64,000 nucleotides of DNA from Yanshouia hominis (GTDB lineage: Bacteria > Bacillota > Clostridia > Oscillospirales > Ruminococcaceae): the NCBI GenBank assembly GCA_014385025.1, contig JACRTB010000008.1, positions 1 to 64,000 of the forward strand, written 5' to 3'. The notes under the pieces are model-generated. The model had not been told where the DNA came from and did no database searches. It saw only the letters and a program-made list of their open reading frames with translations. Position numbers and translations under genes: made by a program. This document shows positions 35,502 to 45,303 of this stretch, one piece after another (positions within the stretch are counted from its first letter, which is position 1; every line of letters begins with the position of its first letter).

Positions 35502-36683
35502 ATGAAAATCGGAATTTTCGGCGGAACCTTCAACCCCATCCACAAAGGGCACCTCGCCCTGATCAACCGGATGATTGAACGGCTTGCGCTCGACCGTCTG
35601 ATCCTGATGCCGGCCGCCGTCCCGCCGCACAAGGACGCCGGGGAGGTGCTCCCTGCGGCCGACCGGGTGGCAATGTGCCGCCTTGCGGTGGCGGGGGACG
35701 CGCGGGTGCTTGTCTCAACCCTTGAGATTGAGCGCGGCGGAAAGAGCTATACCGTCGATACGCTGCACGATCTGAAAGGCGTCTATCCCGACGATGAGCT
35801 GATTTTGCTGGTGGGCAGCGACATGTTCTACACCCTCACCGAATGGCATTGTGCCGGAGAGCTGCTTCGCATGGTGCGGATTGCGGCGATAGCCCGGGAG
35901 TCGGACGAGCTTTCCCACCTGTTTGAGCAGCGGGACCGCCTCAACGCCATGGGAGCCCGCACGGAGGTGGTTGTGGCGGAACCTGTGGTGGTTTCCTCGA
36001 CCGAGATCCGCGAGCATCCCGAACATGAGGGACTGCCCGAGGCGGTGGAGCAGTATATTGAACAGAACGGTCTCTATGGCCGGCCGAGGCGGATTCCGGT
36101 GGATCTCGACGAGCTGACCGGACGGCTGCGCGCGGCATTGTCCCGCGGCCGGTATACTCACACCATCAATGTTGCCTCCGCGGCGCTCCGGCTTGCAAAG
36201 CTTCACGACGGGGACGGGGAGCTCGCATACCTCGCGGGGCTGCTGCACGACATCTGCAAAGAGTTCTCCAAGGACGAGATGTTGAATCTTTTAGCGGATT
36301 CTGATATAATAAAAGACCCGGTATTTCTTGCGTCCGGCCGCATCTGGCATGGCTTTGCGGCGGCAATTTACATTCAGCGTGAATTATCGATCCTCAATAC
36401 CCAAATAATAGAGGCGGTGAGGTATCACACCACGGGGCGCGGCGGGATGTCGCTTCTCGAGGAGATCGTCTATCTGGCCGACCTGACCAGCGCCGACCGC
36501 CGGTATCCGGGGGTGGAGGCGCTGCGCGCGACGGCCGAGCGTTCGATTCCCGAGGCGATGCTTGAGTCGCTGCGGTTTATTTTGGGCGATCTCGCAAAGA
36601 ACGGCCGTCCTGTGACCTGTGATACCCTGAAAGCCTACAACCGCTATGCCCTTCTCACAAAGGAGGCGCCGCGGCAGGCGTAA
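35502..36683 (+). CDS. Fused nicotinate-nucleotide adenylyltransferase and YqeK HD-domain phosphohydrolase
   Basis: 393 residues from the ATG at 35502, seven bases after GGGGGA; upstream ATGs at 35478 and 35496 are less well placed. Residues 1 to about 193 are NadD: KIGIFGGTFNPIHKGHLAL with the HxGH site and the C-terminal VVSSTEIRE. NadD makes deamido-NAD from nicotinate mononucleotide. Residues from about 197 are YqeK: HTINVASAALRLAKLHD and LAYLAGLLHDICKE (the HD metal site), hydrolysing diadenosine tetraphosphate in studied members. Separate nadD and yqeK are the usual arrangement; the fusion is known in Clostridia. Confidence 0.94.
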   Translation: MKIGIFGGTFNPIHKGHLALINRMIERLALDRLILMPAAVPPHKDAGEVLPAADRVAMCRLAVAGDARVLVSTLEIERGGKSYTVDTLHDLKGVYPDDELILLVGSDMFYTLTEWHCAGELLRMVRIAAIARESDELSHLFEQRDRLNAMGARTEVVVAEPVVVSSTEIREHPEHEGLPEAVEQYIEQNGLYGRPRRIPVDLDELTGRLRAALSRGRYTHTINVASAALRLAKLHDGDGELAYLAGLLHDICKEFSKDEMLNLLADSDIIKDPVFLASGRIWHGFAAAIYIQRELSILNTQIIEAVRYHTTGRGGMSLLEEIVYLADLTSADRRYPGVEALRATAERSIPEAMLESLRFILGDLAKNGRPVTCDTLKAYNRYALLTKEAPRQA

Positions 36684-36699
36684 AAAGGGGTATTGCCGT

Positions 36700-37764
36700 T
36701 TGTCGAGAGCGAGAGGTTCGGGAAAGCGCCGGCTTTTCCTGTTTTTGCTGCTGCCTCCGGTGGCCGGGGTGCTGCTGGCACTCGGAGTGACCCGCGCCAT
36801 GCAGGGGGCGGGGGAGGAAGGAATCTCCCCCCTCCGGGGAGAAAGGACGGCTCCTTCCGGGGAGCGGCCGTTTGTGACCGAGGCCCCGGCGCAGCAGAGC
36901 TACGGCCTGCTGCTCTGCGGTATCGATCACACCCGCACCCTTGCGGACGTCATCCTCTATGCCCGCCTGAATCTGGAGGAGAACCGCGCGTGGATTTTGC
37001 AGATTCCCCGGGATCTTTATGTTGATCCCAGCGGCGCGACCGGCAAGATCAACGGAACCTGCCTGCCCTTCGGCTCCGATGACCCGACAGAGAGGATTGC
37101 CGGCATCCTGAAAAGCCAGCTTGGCCTTGAGGTTGACGGGGCGGCCGCCATCACCCTTGCCGGAGTCCGGGCTTTGGTTGATGCGGTGGGCGGAGTGGAG
37201 CTTACGCTCGACCATGAGATCGATTACCTTCCCGGCAAGGTGATTCCGGCGGGCGTTCAGACGATCGGCGGCGAACAGGCGGAATGGCTGCTGCGCTACC
37301 GGGCCGGCTACCGGATGGGAGATCTCGACCGCCTCAAAGTTCAGAAGGAGTTCCTGTTTGCCGCGATGCGGTCGGTGCAGAGGCTTGGCCGGATGGAGAC
37401 GCTGCGGATTGCCGCAGAGAATATGGGGCATGTGAAAACCACCGTTGCATTTTCCGAGATCGCATCGCTGCTGGAACGCGCGCTGGCGCTGACCCCCGAA
37501 CGGGTTTCCATCGAGCAGATTCCCACCTACGGGGTGGAGCACCGGGGGCTTTCGGTGCTCTGCGTCAACCGGTTCAAGCTGGCGGAAGCTCTGAACGCGG
37601 GCGTGCGGTCCGATCATCCGGTCGACCCATGGGAGCTGCACCTCGTCTATCCTCCGCAAGAGGAAAGGGAGAAAGTTCCCGATGAGCCGCAGCCGGAACA
37701 GGGGATGCTTCTTGATTTTAGCTGGGATTTCCCCGACGAGGGGGAGGAACCGCTGTATGAATAG
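36700..37764 (+). CDS. LytR-CpsA-Psr (LCP) family wall-polymer transferase
   Basis: 354 residues if the TTG at 36700 is used; AAAGGGG at 36684-36690 supports it. An in-frame ATG at 36646 would overlap nadD-yqeK by 38 bases and has no ribosome site. One membrane segment near the N-terminus (LFLFLLLPPVAGVLLALGV) follows basic residues. The LCP domain shows ADVILYARLNLEE, WILQIPRDLYVD, GKINGTCLP, VDAVGGVELTLDHEIDY and LLRYRAGYRMGDLDRLKVQK. LCP enzymes attach anionic glycopolymers to peptidoglycan outside the membrane. The tail is acidic and proline-rich. Confidence 0.9.
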   Translation: MSRARGSGKRRLFLFLLLPPVAGVLLALGVTRAMQGAGEEGISPLRGERTAPSGERPFVTEAPAQQSYGLLLCGIDHTRTLADVILYARLNLEENRAWILQIPRDLYVDPSGATGKINGTCLPFGSDDPTERIAGILKSQLGLEVDGAAAITLAGVRALVDAVGGVELTLDHEIDYLPGKVIPAGVQTIGGEQAEWLLRYRAGYRMGDLDRLKVQKEFLFAAMRSVQRLGRMETLRIAAENMGHVKTTVAFSEIASLLERALALTPERVSIEQIPTYGVEHRGLSVLCVNRFKLAEALNAGVRSDHPVDPWELHLVYPPQEEREKVPDEPQPEQGMLLDFSWDFPDEGEEPLYE

Positions 37765-37809
37765 AGATGCCTGCCGGCAATGGCGCCGGCAACAAAAGGG
37801 AGGAAGCTT

Positions 37810-38154
37810 ATGACAACGTTGGACCGCGCAAAACAAATCGCCGCCCTGATTGACAACAAGAAGGGTGAAGAAGTCAGAGTGCTCCAGATCGGGACTCTGA
37901 CCACCATCGGGGACTACTTTGTTGTCGCCACCGGCAACTCGACCACTCAGGTCAAGGCGCTGGCGGACGAGGTGGAGGAGAAGCTTTCCGCCGAAGGGCT
38001 TGAGCCCAAGCGGATCGAGGGCTATGCCTCGGCCTCCTGGATTCTGCTCGACTACTATGACGTCATCGTGCACATTTTCCTGAAGGAGACGCGGGAGTTT
38101 TACGCGCTCGAGCGGCTTTGGGGCGATGCGCCCGAGATCGACTGGATGAAATAA
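37810..38154 (+). CDS. rsfS: Ribosomal silencing factor RsfS
   Basis: 114 residues from the ATG at 37810, behind AAGGGAGG. The family core is intact: GDYFVVATGNSTTQVKALAD, then GYASASWILLDYYDVIVHIF and REFYALERLWGDAPEI. RsfS binds uL14 on the 50S subunit and prevents subunit joining under nutrient limitation. It lies in the conserved neighbourhood with nadD-yqeK, followed by leuS. Confidence 0.95.
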   Translation: MTTLDRAKQIAALIDNKKGEEVRVLQIGTLTTIGDYFVVATGNSTTQVKALADEVEEKLSAEGLEPKRIEGYASASWILLDYYDVIVHIFLKETREFYALERLWGDAPEIDWMK

Positions 38155-38192
38155 AATGAAACGGCCGGTTCCGGCCGATGGGAGGGTCAACC

Positions 38193-40598
38193 TTGCGATA
38201 TGATTTCAAGGAGATAGAAGCAAAATGGCAGAAGATCTGGGCGGAGAAGAACGCCTTCGCCGCCACCGACGACTATTCGAAGCCGAAGTATTATGCTTTG
38301 GTCGAATTTCCTTATCCCTCGGGGCAGGGACTTCACGTCGGACATCCGCGTTCCTACACCGCGCTGGATATTGTCGCGCGCAAGCGCCGGATGCAGGGCT
38401 ACAATGTCCTCTATCCGATGGGCTGGGATGCGTTCGGCCTGCCGACCGAGAATTACGCGATTAAAAACCACATTCATCCCGAGATTGTCACCAAGAACAA
38501 TGTCGCCCATTTCAAGGCCCAGCTTCAGGCGCTCGGTCTTTCCTTCGACTGGAACTGCGAGGTCAACACCACCGACCCCGATTATTACAAGTGGACCCAG
38601 TGGATTTTCCTGCAGCTTTTCAAGCATGGCCTGGCTTATAAAAAGGAGATGGCGGTCAACTGGTGCACCTCCTGCAAGGTTGTTCTCGCCAACGAAGAGG
38701 TTGTCGGCGGCGTCTGCGAGCGCTGCGGCGGCGAGGTGATCCGCAAGGTCAAGAGCCAGTGGATGTTGAAGATCACCGAATACGCCCAGCGGCTGATCGA
38801 CGATCTTGACACGGTCGATTACATAGACCGGGTCAAGGTTTCGCAGAAGAACTGGATTGGCCGTTCGACCGGAGCGGAGGTGGACTTCGGCACCACGGCG
38901 GGGGATACCCTCACCATCTTCACCACCCGTCCCGACACCCTCTACGGCGTCACCTACATGGTTATGAGCCCCGAGCACCCCTTCCTGGAGAAGTGGGCGG
39001 ACAAGCTCTCGAACATCGATGCGGTGCGGGCCTACCGCGAGGAAGCCGCCCATAAATCCGATTTTGAGAGAAGCGAGCTGAACAAGGAAAAGACCGGCGT
39101 GCGCCTCGAGGGGGTTGAAGCGGTTAATCCGGTAAACAACACCCGTATCCCGATCTTTGTTTCGGATTATGTCCTGATGAGCTACGGAACCGGCGCGATT
39201 ATGGCGGTGCCGGGTCACGATACCCGCGACTGGGAGTTCGCCAGAAAGTTTGACCTGCCGATCATTGAGGTGGTCAAGGGCGGCGACGTCGAGAAAGAGG
39301 CCTTTGTTGACTGCGCCACCGGCATTCTCGTCAATTCGGGAATTCTCAATGGACTGCCGGTTGATGAGGCGAAAAAGAAGATTACCGAAACGCTCGCGGC
39401 ACGCGGCATCGCCCGTGAAAAGGTGAACTACAAGCTGCGCGACTGGGTCTTTTCCCGCCAGCGCTATTGGGGAGAACCGATTCCGATCATCTGCTGCGAC
39501 CACTGCGGCTATGTGCCGCTCGACGAGAGCGAACTGCCCCTGAAGCTGCCGGAGGTCAAGAGCTATGAGCCGACGGCCGACGGAGAAAGCCCGCTGGCCC
39601 ATCTTGACGAGTGGGTCAATGTCACCTGTCCGAAGTGCGGGCGGCCCGCGCGCCGCGAAACCGACACCATGCCCCAGTGGGCGGGGTCCTCGTGGTATTT
39701 CCTGCGGTATATCGCGCCCCACTGCGATACCGCCATTGCCCCCAAGGAGGCGCTCGACTACTGGATGCCGGTCGATTGGTACAACGGCGGCATGGAGCAT
39801 ACCACCCTGCATCTGCTTTACTCCCGGTTCTGGCACAAGTTCCTCTATGATATCGGCGTCGTTTCCTGCCCCGAACCGTATGCCAAGCGTACCAGCCATG
39901 GCATGATCCTCGGTGAGAACGGCGAGAAGATGAGCAAATCGCGCGGCAATGTCGTCAATCCGGACGATATTGTCAACGAATATGGCGCCGACACCCTGCG
40001 CCTTTATGAGATGTTCGTGGGCGATTTTGAGAAGGCGGCTCCGTGGAACACCTCCTCGATCAAGGGCTGCAAACGGTTCCTTGAGCGGATCTGGGGCTTG
40101 CAGGATATCCTTGTTGACGGGGAAGGCTACTCCCCCGCGCTGGAAAACGCGGTGCACAGAACGATCCGTAAGGTTTCCGAGGATATCGAGGCGCTCAAAT
40201 ACAACACCGCCATCGCGGCGATGATGGCGCTTCTCAACGATATTGCCGATCAGAAGCAGATCACCCGCGGAGAGCTTCGCACCCTGATTATTCTTCTCAA
40301 CCCCTTTGCTCCGCACCTCACCGAGGAGCTGTGGCAGGTCTGCGGCTTTGAGGGGATGGTTTACCAGCAGAAGTGGCCCGAGTTTGATCCGGCCAAGTGC
40401 GTCGAGGAGTCGGTCGAGATTGCGGTGCAGGTTTCGGGAAAACTGCGCGGCAGGGCGCTGGTTCCGGCAAACTGCGGCAACGAGACGATGCTGGCCGCCG
40501 CCCGCGCGGTGCCCGAGGTGGCCGCGGCGATCGAGGGCAAGGCGATTGTCAAGGAGATCGTGGTCCCCGGCAAGTTAGTGAATATTGTCGCGAAATAA
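38193..40598 (+). CDS. leuS: Leucyl-tRNA synthetase
   Basis: 801 residues from a TTG at 38193, eight bases after GGGAGG; the ATG at 38178 overlaps that site. The class I motifs are HVGH (48-51) and KMSKS (579-583). The zinc-type [16 protein letters not shown] insert and the CP1 editing domain with [16 protein letters not shown] are present, with a C-terminal anticodon-binding domain. It charges tRNA-Leu and edits misacylated products. No T-box leader fits in the 38-base gap upstream, so it is probably transcribed with the preceding genes. Confidence 0.97.
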   Translation: MRYDFKEIEAKWQKIWAEKNAFAATDDYSKPKYYALVEFPYPSGQGLHVGHPRSYTALDIVARKRRMQGYNVLYPMGWDAFGLPTENYAIKNHIHPEIVTKNNVAHFKAQLQALGLSFDWNCEVNTTDPDYYKWTQWIFLQLFKHGLAYKKEMAVNWCTSCKVVLANEEVVGGVCERCGGEVIRKVKSQWMLKITEYAQRLIDDLDTVDYIDRVKVSQKNWIGRSTGAEVDFGTTAGDTLTIFTTRPDTLYGVTYMVMSPEHPFLEKWADKLSNIDAVRAYREEAAHKSDFERSELNKEKTGVRLEGVEAVNPVNNTRIPIFVSDYVLMSYGTGAIMAVPGHDTRDWEFARKFDLPIIEVVKGGDVEKEAFVDCATGILVNSGILNGLPVDEAKKKITETLAARGIAREKVNYKLRDWVFSRQRYWGEPIPIICCDHCGYVPLDESELPLKLPEVKSYEPTADGESPLAHLDEWVNVTCPKCGRPARRETDTMPQWAGSSWYFLRYIAPHCDTAIAPKEALDYWMPVDWYNGGMEHTTLHLLYSRFWHKFLYDIGVVSCPEPYAKRTSHGMILGENGEKMSKSRGNVVNPDDIVNEYGADTLRLYEMFVGDFEKAAPWNTSSIKGCKRFLERIWGLQDILVDGEGYSPALENAVHRTIRKVSEDIEALKYNTAIAAMMALLNDIADQKQITRGELRTLIILLNPFAPHLTEELWQVCGFEGMVYQQKWPEFDPAKCVEESVEIAVQVSGKLRGRALVPANCGNETMLAAARAVPEVAAAIEGKAIVKEIVVPGKLVNIVAK

Positions 40599-40612
40599 GC
40601 CAAAGAGAGGGC

Positions 40613-40642
40613 TTGACACAAAGACTTCCGCTATTGTATAAT
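40613..40642 (+). promoter_or_regulatory. Strong promoter of rpsU
   Basis: TTGACA (40613-40618), 18 bases, and a perfect TATAAT (40637-40642), 60 bases before the rpsU ATG. Confidence 0.9.
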
Positions 40643-40701
40643 ATTCTTGTTATCCCAACGGGATAAATACTCCTGCCTAGGGCGTTGGGAGGGAATGGTA
40701 A

Positions 40702-40878
40702 ATGTCAGAAATTCGCGTTAAGGACAACGAGTCGCTCGACAGTGCTCTGAGAAGATTCAAGAGACAGTGCGCAAAGTCCGGAGTCCTTCAGGAAGTGCGC
40801 AAGAGAGAGCACTACGAGAAGCCCTCTGTGAAACGCAAGAAGAAGTCCGAGGCGGCACGAAAGAGAAAGTTCAAATAA
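40702..40878 (+). CDS. rpsU: Small ribosomal subunit protein bS21
   Basis: 58 residues, the usual size for bS21. It begins [20 protein letters not shown], continues [20 protein letters not shown] and ends with the basic [12 protein letters not shown]. bS21 is a late 30S protein that helps initiation by base-pairing at the anti-Shine-Dalgarno region. GGGAGGG is seven bases upstream; the gene has its own strong promoter and terminator. Confidence 0.97.
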   Translation: MSEIRVKDNESLDSALRRFKRQCAKSGVLQEVRKREHYEKPSVKRKKKSEAARKRKFK

Positions 40879-40905
40879 GCATCTTTGTATTTGAAGCTTT
40901 ACAAG

Positions 40906-40933
40906 AAGCGAGCGGTTTTCCGCTCGCTTTTTT
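40906..40933 (+). terminator. Terminator of rpsU
   Basis: A perfect 10-bp stem (40906-40915 with 40920-40929) around a TTTT loop, followed by a T-run to 40933. Confidence 0.92.
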
Positions 40934-41003
40934 GTATGTCGAAAACCACTCGCTAGGCGAGTGGTTCCAAAGAAGGCTGCTGCCGATGATGTAGAAATAA
41001 AAA

Positions 41004-41060
41004 CTCCCTTTGCTAGAATAAAGATGCGGTCTGCCAACTGCACCAAACAAGCAAAGGGAG
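41004..41060 (+). promoter_or_regulatory. Stem that can hide the tnpA ribosome site
   Basis: CTCCCTTTGCT (41004-41014) is the exact complement of AGCAAAGGGAG (41050-41060), which contains the tnpA Shine-Dalgarno sequence. Folding would block translation. This translational brake is known from IS200 5' leaders. Confidence 0.7.
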
Positions 41061-41070
41061 GTCATTCGAA

Positions 41071-41382
41071 ATGAACGACGTAAATAGTTTAGCGCATACG
41101 AGTTGGAATTGCAAATATCATGTGGTGTTTGCCCCAAAGTATCGGCGGAAAGTGTTCTATGGAGAAAAGCGAAAAGAGATAGGAGAAATTCTACGAACAC
41201 TCTGCAACTGGAAAAAGATCAAAATCATAGAGGCAGAAGTATGCCCAGATCACATTCATATGCTCTTAGAGATACCACCAAAGGTTGCGGTATCTAGTTT
41301 CATGGGATATCTCAAAGGGAAAAGCAGCCTGAAGCTGGAAGAGGATCAGGCGGGAGAACAATTGACCATGGGGAACTTCTAA
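41071..41382 (+). pseudogene. tnpA: IS200-type TnpA transposase with an internal deletion
   Basis: 103 residues; family members are about 130-155. The N-terminal half is well preserved: LAHTSWNCKYHVVFAPKYRR, then the HUH metal motif in CPDHIHMLLEIPPK and VSSFMGYLKGKSSL. After KSSL the sequence jumps to KLEEDQAGEQLTMGNF, which looks like the usual C-terminal end. The segment that should hold the catalytic tyrosine (GYYVDTVGR-type) is absent, so the protein should be inactive. The frame is intact across the junction, suggesting a clean in-frame deletion of about 45 codons. Confidence 0.8.
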
Positions 41383-41516
41383 GCCCGTTTACGGGTAGCA
41401 AGTAACAGTCCTTCGCAGCTGACAGATCGTACCAACGCGACGTGACGCGTGCCGCTAGTACCAGAGGGCTTCGCCCGTCTAAGAAAAACTCCCGGCTTCG
41501 CCGGGGGATATTTATT

Positions 41517-42068
41517 GTGTTGTATTCCGAAAAGTGCCGCTTATGCCTGCCGGCAATGGGGATGCGTTCGCCGGAAGTGGTGAGTGCGGCGAAATGACAG
41601 CAAATTCGAAATTTACCTCCGGGTGATGGATGCGGGCGAAAAGCATTCGGCATCTCTTGACTATCGGTTCGCCCGCTCCTTTGGCGTTGCTCCCGCTCAG
41701 ATGCACCACCCTGCGCTCGGGGTGGCGCATCATGCTCTTTTGCCCGGGAGAACCCCATAGCTTCGCCGCATGGTTTTGATTGGGGCGGCGTTCCCCCTAC
41801 CGCAGCGGAATTGTCGGAGTCAGAATTTCTAGCGGTCCCTTAACCAAATTTCGCTCAAATATACAAGGCCATGTGCCCGGATTAATCGCTCTTTCCAAAC
41901 TTTGGAGGGGCGATGTATTTTTTTGTAGGAATCTGAAGCGCTCACTCTAAAATGTGAACAGAAAATAACAAAACCCAAACGCCTCTGCGATGGGGGGAGG
42001 AAAAATCTCAATCAGAGACGGTCACGCCTTGGAACAAAGACAGCGGAAAATATGAAGGAGGGAATCCC
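41517..42068. other. Intergenic region without a recognisable gene
   Basis: About 550 bases between the IS200 remnant and gltS. Short frames exist on both strands but none is family-like. The region changes from GC-rich to more AT-rich after 41830, where the gltS promoter probably lies; no well-spaced consensus pair was found. Confidence 0.4.
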
Positions 42069-43283
42069 ATGCTGGAAATTCAACTGAACATGTATCACGC
42101 GGTTGCCGTTGCAGCCGTACTGTATGCCTTGGGAAATCTGCTGATCACGCGCATCCCGGTGCTGGGAAAATACTGTATTCCGGCCCCTCTGGTCGGCGGG
42201 CTCTGTTTTGCGATGGTGAATACGGCGTGTTATGCCGCGGGTATCGCTTATATCACCTTCGACGCCACCCTGCAGTCCGTCTTTATGACCATGTTTTTTA
42301 CGACCGTAGGCTTTACGGTCAGCCTGCCTCTGCTGGCCAAGGGCGGAAAGGCGGTCGCTATCTGTCTGGCACTGGCCTCGGCTCTGACACTCCTCCAGAA
42401 TGTTTTGGGGGCAGGGGTGCTTGGCGCGCTTGGTGAGGACCCGCGCCTCGGTCTGGCGGTTGGATCGATCGCACTGATCGGCGGTCCCGGGACCGCGGCG
42501 GCCTTCGGACCTGACTTGGAGGCAGCCGGAGCAGTGGGCGGAAATGTCGTCGGACTCGCCGCCGCTACCTTCGGTCTGGTGATGGGATCGATTATGGGCG
42601 GACCGGTCGCCCGTCTTCGGATCGTAAAGCATAACCTGAAGTGCAGCGCCCATGTCGGCAGTGTTTCGGCTCCCGCGGGCAGCGGAGAAGCTGTTTCCGC
42701 AGAGGAAGGAAGCTTCCGAACCGACAGCGGAAGGTTTGTCAAGGGCTTTATGCTGATCATGTTCTGCCTCGGCGTAGGAAACTGGCTCAGTGCGCAGCTT
42801 AAGATACTCACCGGCATGACCTTCCCCGGATATATCGGCGCGATGCTGGTGGCAGTGGCGGTGCGCAATGTGATGGACGGCGCCAAGAGCGAATATCCGG
42901 AAAACGAAATTGAGACGGTCGGCAACATGTCCCTTTCGCTCTTCCTGGCAATGGCAATGATGGGACTCAAGCTCTGGGAACTGGTTGATCTTGCGCTGCC
43001 GATGATGATCACACTGGCACTGCAAATTCTTCTGATGTTCCTCTTCTCGTATTTCATCGTGTTCAATTTTATGGGCAGGGATTACGACGCGGCTGTGATG
43101 GTCACCGGCTTTATCGGCTTTGCGATGGGCGCGACCTCCAATGCCATGGCGAATATGCAGGCGGTTACCCGCAAATACGGCCCTTCGCCCACCGCCTACT
43201 TTGCAATTCCGATGGTGGGAGGGATGTTTATAGACTTTGTCAATGCGGTGGTGATTACTTCTATGCTTTCGTGGCTGTCATAG
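42069..43283 (+). CDS. gltS: Sodium/glutamate symporter (GltS family)
   Basis: 404 residues, about eleven hydrophobic segments. Family features: YHAVAVAAVLYALGNLL at the start, the IPAPLVGGLCFA segment, the VGSIALIGGPGTAAAFGP re-entrant-type motif (about 133-150) with GGNVVGLAAATFGLVMG, repeated in the second half as FIGFAMGATSNAMANMQAV. GltS takes up glutamate with Na+, and homologues accept D-glutamate. AAGGAGGG lies upstream. It stands alone, but the region to its right contains D-amino-acid-type genes. Confidence 0.9.
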   Translation: MLEIQLNMYHAVAVAAVLYALGNLLITRIPVLGKYCIPAPLVGGLCFAMVNTACYAAGIAYITFDATLQSVFMTMFFTTVGFTVSLPLLAKGGKAVAICLALASALTLLQNVLGAGVLGALGEDPRLGLAVGSIALIGGPGTAAAFGPDLEAAGAVGGNVVGLAAATFGLVMGSIMGGPVARLRIVKHNLKCSAHVGSVSAPAGSGEAVSAEEGSFRTDSGRFVKGFMLIMFCLGVGNWLSAQLKILTGMTFPGYIGAMLVAVAVRNVMDGAKSEYPENEIETVGNMSLSLFLAMAMMGLKLWELVDLALPMMITLALQILLMFLFSYFIVFNFMGRDYDAAVMVTGFIGFAMGATSNAMANMQAVTRKYGPSPTAYFAIPMVGGMFIDFVNAVVITSMLSWLS

Positions 43284-43336
43284 CGGCAGCTCACATTGAA
43301 AAAGAGCGGTCTGAGAAGACTGGTAAGAGCTTGACA

Positions 43337-43367
43337 GAAAGCCGGCGCCGAAATGGCGCCGGCTTTC
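43337..43367 (+). terminator. Hairpin after gltS
   Basis: A perfect 13-bp stem (43337-43349 with 43355-43367) around GAAAT, 53 bases after the gltS stop. There is no T-run, so it may be a weak terminator. Confidence 0.6.
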
Positions 43368-44289
43368 CGCTCCGCTTTAACAGGTATGTTAGGCATCCTG
43401 CCGCCCAACATACAAATAGCCACCCGCTATATGGGCGGAGTTGAAAACTTAAATGCGGTGCCGCCTTCCGCTCGGGCGCACCGGATTGCCGAACAGGCGG
43501 AGTGGGCAGCCACAGGAGATAGGACTTTAAATGGGCGGTCCCCATTTGGCCCCCTCGCCGGGCATCGGATAGGCGGAGCGGGCAGGCTGGGAGAGGGAAA
43601 CGGGAGGAAACAAGGGGGAACGAGTACCCTGCGGGCCGCTCGCGTGTGTCGGATGCCGGGCAGGCGGAGCGAAAACCAGCGTCATTCAGACGCTGGTTTT
43701 GTTAATGTTCATGCCGCCGGGTTGGCCATGACTGATTTGGCAGATGCTGCGAAGCAGCGGAAAGACCGTCCGTCGTGCGGAGAATCAAAGATTTAACACA
43801 GAGCAAACCGTTTTCCTTGATACGAGGAATGTTCAAACTTTTTAAAAGCTCAAAGAGATGTGCCGCGCTGCTTTGGCAGCATCAGGCATTCTGTCTCTGA
43901 TACAAAATCAGACCGTTGAGCGGACGGAACTGAAAGCTGTCAGCAAGAGCAACGCTTTTTCGATAATGGTACAAGCGTTTCAACCATTATGGATTCAAAA
44001 AGTGCCGCTTGGCTTTGCCGGAGATCAGGGACGCGTCCCGATGGTTCACTCTTACAGAAACATTTCCCTTATTTTTGAAAGACGCGGGAATTTTTAATTT
44101 TTGCGGCTTTTTCGTTATACACCCCGGAGAAAAATCAACGCAGGAGGGCGATGCCAAAAAAGATGCCTGCCGCGCGTCGTGCTGATCAATGAAAGCTGTT
44201 GCGCGGTACAGCAAAGCATGTTACAATCATGGAAATAAATTATAAAACGTTTGCGCAATCAATTGGAATTTGTAAGGGAGAGAAATACG
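43368..44289. other. Intergenic region with an orphan hairpin, no recognisable gene
   Basis: About 920 bases without a supportable gene. A perfect 12-bp hairpin (43672-43683 with 43689-43700, ending in TTTT) resembles a terminator but follows no intact gene, so a decayed gene may have stood between 43.37 and 43.67 kb. Three loosely similar GGCGGAG(C/T)GGGCAG motifs occur at 43.49-43.67 kb. Confidence 0.4.
43672..43702 (+). terminator. Orphan terminator-like hairpin
   Basis: AAAACCAGCGTC at 43672-43683 pairs perfectly with GACGCTGGTTTT at 43689-43700 around ATTCA. A-run and T-run flanks make it usable on both strands. Confidence 0.6.
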
Positions 44290-44706
44290 ATGGAATACAG
44301 AGTGCGAGTAACGGTTTTGGATAAAAAGCTGTTTCCCGAATTACAGGCTCAATATTGCGCCGTGCCCGATAGCGGGAAATGCCCTTGTTACAATGTGGGG
44401 GATGAATTTATTTTTTACCGCAATGATGAGCGTGATGACTATTGGCACATGGGCGCGGGCACATTGACAAAGTGCGGCAAACCGGATGAGGGTGTTTTGC
44501 TTTCCCCGGGCACAATGCACTGCGGAACAGAAGGCGTACCGTTTTGTTCGGAGGCATGGGATGCCATTGGCCGGTATATTTACACCGCGCTGCAAGGCGG
44601 GGCAATCATGCATGGCTGGACAAATGATGATAAAGTTATGATTGCCTGCTGTAATGACGGCACCAGACCGGTCATCTTTAAAATTGAACGAATTGATATA
44701 GAGTAA
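44290..44706 (+). CDS. TIGR04076-family protein
   Basis: 138 residues from the ATG at 44290; AAGGGAG lies 11 bases upstream. The family pattern is recognisable: a first strand MEYRVRVTVLDKKLFPELQA, CPCYNVGDEFIF, PFCSEAWDAIGRYIYTALQG and the closing MIACCNDGTRPVIFKIERI. Several conserved cysteines (in CPCY, FCSEAW and ACC) could bind metal. No function is established for this family. It stands alone, with a shared terminator toward the converging ridA gene. Confidence 0.75.
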   Translation: MEYRVRVTVLDKKLFPELQAQYCAVPDSGKCPCYNVGDEFIFYRNDERDDYWHMGAGTLTKCGKPDEGVLLSPGTMHCGTEGVPFCSEAWDAIGRYIYTALQGGAIMHGWTNDDKVMIACCNDGTRPVIFKIERIDIE

Positions 44707-44781
44707 GCGGCAGCTTGTGGATTGATCTCCATGACTAAATTTTGTACTGCCAGCATCAAATTATCCCAAAATTGTACAAAT

Positions 44782-44829
44782 CAGAAGCGGAGGAATCATG
44801 ACTTTGAAGTCACGATTCCTCCGCTTCTG
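44782..44829. terminator. Bidirectional terminator between convergent genes
   Basis: Two 22-base arms (44782-44803 and 44808-44829) pair with one mismatch around TTGA. It lies between the plus-strand TIGR04076 gene and the minus-strand ridA gene, so it can serve both. Confidence 0.75.
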
Positions 44830-44883
44830 CCTTTTGAGGCACATTGATGGAAGGCTCACAAACAGGATGTCCCTTTTTCTCCG

Positions 44884-45303
44884 CTATTCGATGGCGGCGA
44901 CAAGCTGCACCTCAACGGGTGCATTGCCGGGCAGAGTTGCAAGGCCGATCGCGGCCCGCGCGCCGATGCCGGCATCTCCGAGCTGCTCATAGAGATATTC
45001 GGAGACAACATCTCCGATTTTGGCGTGGGTGGTGTAATCGGGTGTTGCGTTGACGTAAACGGTCAAAGAGAGAACCTGTGCAATCCGCTCATCCGCCGAC
45101 AAAGTGTTCTGTGCGGCGATCAGCGCGTTGGAGGCCGCCTGAATGATTGCGGCGCGGTAGGTTTCCAGCGGCTCGTCAGGGCTGATTTTTCCGGCAAGCA
45201 GCAGGACGCCGTCCTTCCGCGGGGTCATGCCGGCGGTGTAGACGAAGTTGCCATAGCGGACGGCGGGCTTATACCGACCCTGCGGAATCGGATTTTTGTT
45301 CAT
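44884..45303 (-). CDS. RidA/YjgF-family enamine/imine deaminase
   Basis: 139 residues from the ATG at 45303, which overlaps the stop of the upstream aminotransferase (ATGA). The family features are GRYKPAVRYGNFVYTAGMTP, then ASNALIAAQNTLSADERI, VLSLTVYVNATPDY and GARAAIGLATLPGNAPVEVQ, the last including the R-A-G substrate-anchoring pattern. RidA proteins hydrolyse reactive enamine/imine intermediates released by PLP enzymes. Direct coupling to a PLP aminotransferase suggests it cleans up that enzyme's products. Confidence 0.9.
   Translation of the reverse strand: MNKNPIPQGRYKPAVRYGNFVYTAGMTPRKDGVLLLAGKISPDEPLETYRAAIIQAASNALIAAQNTLSADERIAQVLSLTVYVNATPDYTTHAKIGDVVSEYLYEQLGDAGIGARAAIGLATLPGNAPVEVQLVAAIE

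Larger units (their letters stand above)
40938..41516 (+). mobile_element. IS200/IS605-type insertion sequence, decayed
   Basis: The left end has an imperfect-palindrome hairpin with a perfect 10-bp stem and TAG loop (40944-40966). A right-end hairpin CCCGGC-TTC-GCCGGG lies at 41491-41505. A shortened TnpA gene is between them. There are no terminal inverted repeats or target duplications, as expected for the single-strand peel-and-paste mechanism. The element sits immediately downstream of the rpsU terminator. Borders are estimated from the hairpins. Confidence 0.7.

Noticed and set aside
38155-38192. T-box leader for leuS
   Set aside because: The gap is only 38 bases, too short for a T-box.
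38187-40316. 709-codon open frame on the minus strand
   Set aside because: Antisense shadow of leuS; no family motif.
43353-43796. 147-codon plus-strand frame after gltS
   Set aside because: Begins within the gltS hairpin, runs through the orphan terminator hairpin, and has low-complexity composition with no family features.
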